Shown in pieces: positions 32,801 to 37,520 of a stretch of DNA of 37,520 bases. Numbering within the stretch: the first letter of the stretch is position 1; each line of letters opens with the position of its first letter. The stretch covers positions 150,261 through 187,780 of the forward strand of contig CAUDNR010002668.1 in the NCBI GenBank assembly GCA_958430865.1. Reading direction: 5' to 3'. The notes under the pieces were generated by a model. That model saw nothing but the letters and a program-made list of their open reading frames with translations. It was not told where the DNA came from and did no database searches. This DNA comes from Entrophospora sp. SA101 (Eukaryota > Glomeromycota > Glomeromycetes > Entrophosporales > Entrophosporaceae). A program made the translations under genes and the position numbers.

Positions 32801-33093
32801 TTTCTTTTACGTAAACGATACTCGGATAGCTCTTCTAAATCTGAGATTTTTTGCCGAGGAGCTTTTTTTGCAGATTCTTGACGTTCTTTAGCTTCTCGAA
32901 GAATTTGTTCAGCAGTAATTTGAATTGGAGCTGGATTTTTATTTTTGATCTAGAATGAAATCTATATAATTAGTTTTTTTTTCTTTCTTGTTTTATAAAA
33001 AAAAACCTATATATATTTATATTAAACAAGTTTAATCACCTTAGGAGGTCCACGTTGTTGTTTATAAAGATTTGGGACTTGATCTGGATCCAT
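29885..33093 (-). CDS. CLF1: Pre-mRNA splicing factor Clf1/Crooked-neck (Syf3), HAT repeats
   Basis: This scaffold of the Prp19-associated (NTC) spliceosome complex acts in the nucleus. Twelve exons in transcript order: 33040-33093, 32708-32949, 32465-32623, 32141-32379, 31932-32038, 31635-31796, 31354-31554, 31128-31281, 30991-31043, 30511-30918, 30186-30425, 29885-30106; 746 residues, all GT-AG. It starts [20 protein letters not shown]. Half-a-TPR repeats run through most of the chain ([83 protein letters not shown] and others). The C-terminal region ends in a Gln run and about 60 residues of Asp/Glu/Asn low complexity encoded by GAT/AAC repeats, which is longer than I would expect for the family. 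The last exon could be repeat-expanded but remains in frame. Confidence 0.96.
29891..30104. repeat. Trinucleotide-rich tract coding the Clf1 acidic tail
   Basis: CTC, CAT/ATC and TTG trinucleotide runs on the plus strand encode Glu, Asp/Asn and Gln runs on the minus strand in the final Clf1 exon. The units are imperfect (Asp-Asp-Asn-Val-Val-Asp and relatives repeated about five times). Confidence 0.85.
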
Positions 33094-34416
33094 TTTTATT
33101 ATTATTAATATATATCTAAATTTTATTTAGTAGTAGAATTTTTAAAATTTTAAAATCTGGTTACTGTAAATATGTAATTAATGTTGTGTGTAACCTTTAA
33201 ATTTTTCTGGAACCTCGCAACTTCAACATCAAAAAAAAAAAAACACCAAACTCTAGTGATTGACTCATCGTGATTCTAGTAATTTAACAATAAGAGGATT
33301 TCTTTTACGAAAACTGTACCTTATGTATCATGTAAAGGTTGTTCTACGTACCAATATTGACCAGCCTATATGTATTCCAAACTTCCAAACTCAGACGCTA
33401 AAGACAGCTCAAACGCGTTTTTATTTTATTGTGTGCTTATTATTACGTTCAAAGTCAAAAAATCGAAAAAAACATCAAGTTAGCACAACTTTACATATCA
33501 ATATTGACATGTCTACGTGCGTTTCAAACTCGAGCACCAAAGACAGACAAAGTCACTAATTACTTTTTTTATCGGATGAAAGAAGCACTGCTTGTCGAAA
33601 AGTTACTGGGCAATTAAATTATTGCATTTCTTTCTGGTTTGGCCTGAAAGAAGATGAATAAGTTAAATCAGAAATGTACAGGAATTGACTTGGTAGAAAG
33701 TCTTGCGCCAGAAAATCGAGTATGTAAATGTTAGGATATTACTCGTTATAAAAGGTACCAAATTAATATTGTTAATTTGACAAGGGTTCTTGATCATCCT
33801 CGTTTTTTAAGGAGGTTTAAAACCGATTATTATAATTGAGGTAACATCCAGGCTATTAGTAAATTTTAGAAAACTTTATGTAACATTTTTCTCCTTTACC
33901 CATAGCATATAATAATAACATGTAAAAGATTAAAAGCCTTGCCCATACCATTTGAAAAAATTATCCATATTTTCACTAATTCTTGGTAAATCTATCCATA
34001 CCTTAAAAATAAATTTTTGTAATCCAAACCTTCTTAAAATTGATGTAAAAATTAAATTTTCATTAACTTTTCTAGTTAAAAGCTATTCAAGGGTAGAGTG
34101 TAGTCATGTGATTTTCTAATGATCAGCAAGGATAAATAATTCCTGAACCTCTTTTAAGTCACTCGCCTCATACATAGCTACACCAAAAACTAGTTTTCGT
34201 GAGATGAAAATTAATACAAAAATCCATTTTCATATAGCAAAGGGAGTGCCCAAAATGACATCATTTCCCTCTGATACAAAATTTATTTGGTATATATACA
34301 GTATATCACAAAAATTCAGTGTTGGCAATGACAGTTATTTAACTTTTGAACTGTCAGTTAAATAACTGGTTCAAAAGTTAAATAACCAGTTCAAAAAATC
34401 ATTTGAACTTGTGAAC
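33094..34416. other. Spacer between Clf1 and the hAT element
   Basis: The first 150 bp presumably carries the Clf1 promoter. Two overlapping ORFs (33260-33559, 33429-33617) do not look constrained. At 33672-33870 one frame reads like degraded protein (TGIDLVESLAPENRV, then DITRYKRYQIN and HPRFLRRFKTDYYN) interrupted by three stops, a relic of an unknown gene. Near 34318 a CAGTGTTGGCAATGACAG end resembles a hAT terminus and precedes an inverted repeat at 34334-34386. Confidence 0.45.
34334..34386. repeat. Inverted repeat, 18-bp arms
   Basis: GTTATTTAACTTTTGAAC (34334-34351) is perfectly complementary to GTTCAAAAGTTAAATAAC (34369-34386), spaced by 17 bp. With the adjacent CAGTGTTGGCA it may form the end of a small hAT-type MITE truncated by the larger hAT at 34417. 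Confidence 0.7.
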
Positions 34417-34499
34417 TAGAGTTGTCTTCCGAAACTCATGAGTTTAGAACTATTCGAAATCTAAACCCTTCTAAACTGGTTTAGAAAATGGGCCAGAAT

Positions 34500-34576
34500 T
34501 CCTAAACTGTTCGAAACTCCTAAACTGTTTCGAAACTCCTAAACTGTTTTCGAAACTCCTAAACTATTTTCGAAAC
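34500..34576. repeat. Subterminal tandem array, four units of 18-20 bp
   Basis: Units TCCTAAACTGTTCGAAAC (34500), then copies at 34518, 34537 and 34557, whose T run grows from 2 to 3 to 4 to 4. The unit contains the CTAAAC motif also seen singly at both ends of the hAT element, so it is probably a transposase-binding array. Confidence 0.85.
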
Positions 34577-34698
34577 TCCAAAAAATTCCAAACCAAACAA
34601 ATAAATCTTTATTTTTTTATTTTTTCTTAATAAAAAAAAAACAACCAAAATACTACTATTATCATTATTAATAAAATTTTTTTAAAAAATAATAATTT

Positions 34699-37153
34699 TT
34701 ACATATTTGATGGAGGTGAAATTTCAGGAATTGCATCAAAATCAAATACTTCTTCAGAACTTTCTTCCATATTCTCATCTTCTACCTCAATATTATCATT
34801 TAAATCATCATAATCCTCATTAAATATTGGATTATTTAAATCAACCATCTCATTAATAATTAAAACATAAACATCTTCATTTGGTATTTCTAATCCTTCT
34901 TCACCTTCACTATCATCTTCACTATCACCTTCATCATAGTCTTCATCATTATCATCAAAAAATCCACTTCCTTGGACTAGAGATCTTAGTTCTTCTTCAG
35001 ATCTTTCTTTAGATTCATAATTCAACTCATTTTTAATATTTGAATATAAATAATATCTAATTTTTGCCATATCTTCAATCGTAGACAAACTAAGACATTG
35101 CCATCTTTTTCCATACAAGAATCCTAGTGCAGAAAATGCTCTCTCACAAGCAGCATTATGAGGAGTGATTGAGAAAATTTTAATTGCTAAACTCTTTACA
35201 TATTCATTTGAATCATCAATAACTTGCCACCAAGTTCTTGGTCTTGTGTAAGAAGAAGAATATTGGATAGAAAAAACACCTTCTGAACATTTAAAGTTTG
35301 CCATTTGACCTATTAATTCTGCTACTTTATTATTAGAGTGATTTTTTTTATTCATATTCCAAAAGATTTCTCCTGCATATTTAGTTAAATTTGGCCAAAT
35401 AGTTGATTTTAAACCAACTCCTAAACAAAAATAAGATGTCAATAATTTATATATATATTAAATTCTTTTATAATAAAAAAAAAAGTTAAATGCTTACCAC
35501 GGTATAATGGGTGAAGAAAATACACAAGCAAATATGGATGTATTTCAAAAGATTCCCATCTATTATTGATGACTTTAATACAATGGTTCCTAAATTCAAT
35601 TAATCCATGTTCAGGTGAAATTTGTTGATATTTACTGCAAGTTTTACAAGTTGGATGAAACAATCTGCAAGGTTAACATTTGTTCCTTCCAAATTGAGAA
35701 TTGCTTTTTGTAATGGCAACAATACAGAAGTTACCAGCCCAACATCATGAAAAAAACCTCTTAGACCAAGAATATGTTTCACCTTATCATTTGTAAGTAA
35801 ATCTTTATGTCTTTCATAAATCTTTATTTAAATTGAAAATTTTGTTATCATATATTATAATCTTACAAATGACAAAATAAAAAATAAATAAGAAAGTAAT
35901 TAATATTTAAACCTTTTCCAATGGTTGTTTGAGTTGGAGGACAGAGTTAGTGGTCTCAAACATTGAAGTCCATCTAGTTGGTGTGTACAAACGAAGTCCA
36001 CCACCTTTAATACCATATTCATCAATATATTTTCTTAATAATGCTCCAACTCTGTGGGAAGTTTTAAAAAAATGGCTAATTTTGTTACATTGTTTAACAA
36101 CTTTATATGGAAAGGAGTGCTCTAATTGTAATGTTTTTTAAAATATAGATTATTAAACCATAAATAATATTAAAAAAGCCTAAATTTTAAAAAAACATAC
36201 TCATGATATCTTTTGTTATCAAATTCACACAGTGTGCTATACAATTGGTATTCAAAATGAAGGATATTTTTTGAAATTTGTTTTCTTGCACTAAGAATTG
36301 CTGAAGCATTGTCACTCACTACAGCTGCAAATTTGTTTGGCCCAATTCTGGATAAAACACGTTCAATTTCATCTCTTAAAATTTTTGCAGTATGACTAAC
36401 ATCAGATAAATCACATAATGAATAGAGATATTCTTTGTTATCTGCTGTGGTGATCATAAAATTATAAATGGAATAACCTTTAGGGCTGCTCCAACCATCA
36501 ATGCCTATTTTTTAAATTGGAAAATAAGAACAAAGAATATTATATTAATTTTAATAAAATAAAAACATTCATACCCAATGTCAAGTTGTTAGCCTTTTCT
36601 AAAATATTATTAATTTTTATATCCACATGAACAGCTTCATCTGATAATAATTTAGTACTAAGACAATCTTGTGAAGGAGGTTTATAATTTGATCTGAGAT
36701 TTTTAACATGTTGATGAAAAAAGGGTTTTCAATTATTCTAAAGGGGATACCACAAACCACAAAAGCCTTTAAAATTGAACAATCTATAATTCCTGCATGT
36801 TCTTTTGATAATGTCTCATCTTTATCCCAAAAATTAGAAAGTGATTGTGTATTTGCTTTATATGCTGTATTCTCTAAAGATTCACTTACACCATCTCTTT
36901 CTGCAACAATATACATATATCTTTTTTTGATCTCTTCTTCAATGTATTCACATTCATGTGCCAAATGGACTTGCAGTTTATTAACAGCTCCATTACTCCA
37001 TTTACAATTACATGTTTTGCATTTGGCTCCAAAATGTCCTGGATGTTTTGAGGGATAACATTCGAAATGTTGCCAAACTGCATTTTTTGGTCGCCCACCA
37101 AGTTTTTTTGAATTTGATAAACTATTTATATCTACATCAGTATTGTTTGACAT
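34699..37153 (-). pseudogene. hAT transposase, BED-type, with frameshifts
   Basis: Exons by frame and splice signals: 36575-37153, 36201-36504, 35913-36121, 35498-35821, 34699-35420. The N-terminus has a BED zinc finger (WQHF at 27-30, C45-x2-C48, then His63/His66/Cys68). Catalytic landmarks are GIDGWSS (first Asp), VVSDNAS (second Asp), NCIAHCVNLIT and CERAFSALGFLYGKRW (the Glu and the dimerisation block). The C-terminus is a long acidic tail. Frame must shift near 36700 (an A run, minus strand), between 36251 and 36277, and near 35611-35625, so this copy is not expected to make a full protein. All three lie at or near homopolymers, so sequencing error is possible. Parent copies are probably active or recently were. 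Confidence 0.85.
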
Positions 37154-37452
37154 TATTGTGATTAAAAAAATTTATATATTTTTAAGAAAAATTATATTAG
37201 AACAAATAAGAAAATTATAATATATTTTTAAGCTAAACCAATGATTTAATAATTAATTAATTGTCAGGACAATAATATCAAAATAAAATGAACTTTGATA
37301 AAAACTTTAGTTGCGAAGAGAAAATAAGAGAAAATGAATGATTTCGGTAATCATGGTTACACATATATGTCATAAAATCAGTTTAAACTAGTTTAGAAAA
37401 GAGGTTAGAGTTTAGAAAGGCAACTCTAATTATGATCACATTGCAAATGACT

Positions 37453-37520
37453 AAATTTTGATCCCTGAAATTCTTGGTAATACCAATGTTCACTTTGTCT
37501 GGTTTTGTTGCAGCATGCCC
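37453..37520. repeat. Copy D of the dispersed terminal-like repeat (most complete)
   Basis: It begins AAATTTTGATCCCTGAAATT and ends GTTTTGTTGCAGCATGCCC at the window edge. It shares blocks with 1441-1496, 2797-2853 and 8833-8880. The element probably continues beyond the window. Confidence 0.65.

Larger units (their letters stand above)
34417..37428 (-). mobile_element. hAT-family DNA transposon, about 3.0 kb
   Basis: Short terminal inverted repeats TAGAGTTGTCTT (34417) and the complement of GGCAACTCTA (ending 37428) bracket a transposase gene. Subterminal CTAAAC/GTTTAG motifs are abundant at both ends, typical of transposase binding regions in hAT elements. The expected 8-bp target duplication is not evident (TTGTGAAC left, ATTATGAT right), so the borders may be slightly off or the flanks altered. 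The coding region runs on the minus strand. Confidence 0.75.

Noticed and set aside
33260..33617. Two overlapping ORFs upstream of the hAT element
   Set aside because: No recognisable domain, no splice partners, and overlapping frames of similar length; treated as chance ORFs.
36708..37058. Plus-strand ORF of 116 codons
   Set aside because: It is the antisense of the hAT transposase BED-finger exon.
1..37520. tRNA, rRNA or other structured RNA genes
   Set aside because: No cloverleaf-compatible T-arm/acceptor pairs or rRNA-like sequence were noticed on either strand by eye; a covariance-model scan would be decisive.
1..37520. Biosynthetic or defence gene cluster
   Set aside because: The intact genes are unrelated housekeeping functions with alternating strands and introns; nothing suggests a co-acting system.

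Overview
This window looks like nuclear DNA of an early-diverging fungus, most plausibly an arbuscular mycorrhizal fungus (Glomeromycotina, Rhizophagus-like). The reasons are the extreme A+T content, genes with many short GT-AG introns (mostly about 60-130 bp), fungal-type proteins (Cdc10-type septin, Pmt4-type O-mannosyltransferase, fungal VDAC), and long spacers full of decayed hAT and Tc1/mariner transposons. The species is an inference; no rRNA or marker gene is present.

Layout. 1-2918: repeat-rich spacer with a perfect-TIR MITE (1685-1825). 2919-4779 (+): ten-exon Cdc10-like septin. 5374-7245 (-): nine-exon TBC1D20/Gyp8-like Rab GAP, tail-anchored, carrying what looks like a minor-spliceosome (U12, AT-AC) intron. 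7246-10304: repeat-derived spacer. 10305-11048 (+): mitochondrial glycine cleavage H protein. 11049-12929: spacer with a Tc1-type transposase relic. 12930-13301 (-): 72-residue membrane protein of the PLDc_N type, divergent from 13464-15136 (+), guanine deaminase with a GC-AG intron. 15137-16377: MITE-like repeat and an unidentified 43-codon ORF. 16378-17389 (-): VDAC porin, divergent from 17547-20840 (+), Pmt4/POMT1-like protein O-mannosyltransferase. 20841-22689: nested transposon remnants. 22690-25262: an intron-containing aconitase pseudogene with many lesions. 25565-25921 (-): small unknown protein. 25922-29884: spacer with a decayed multicopy gene, an oddly G+C-rich ORF and hAT debris. 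29885-33093 (-): twelve-exon Clf1/Crooked-neck splicing factor. 34417-37428: a hAT transposon about 3 kb long whose BED-finger transposase is recognisable over its full length but carries about three frameshifts.

The intact genes are unrelated housekeeping genes (septin ring, ER/Golgi Rab regulation, one-carbon metabolism, purine salvage, outer-membrane transport, O-mannosylation, splicing) and do not form a cluster or pathway. Two head-to-head pairs (12930/13464 and 16378/17547) each share a gap of about 160 bp that probably serves as a bidirectional promoter. All intron-exon models below were built by hand from splice consensus, frame continuity and protein-family resemblance. The most notable observation is the AT-AC intron at 6331-6436. 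The unidentified G+C-rich ORF at 28898-29157 and the in-frame coding-like insert inside a PMT intron deserve database searches.
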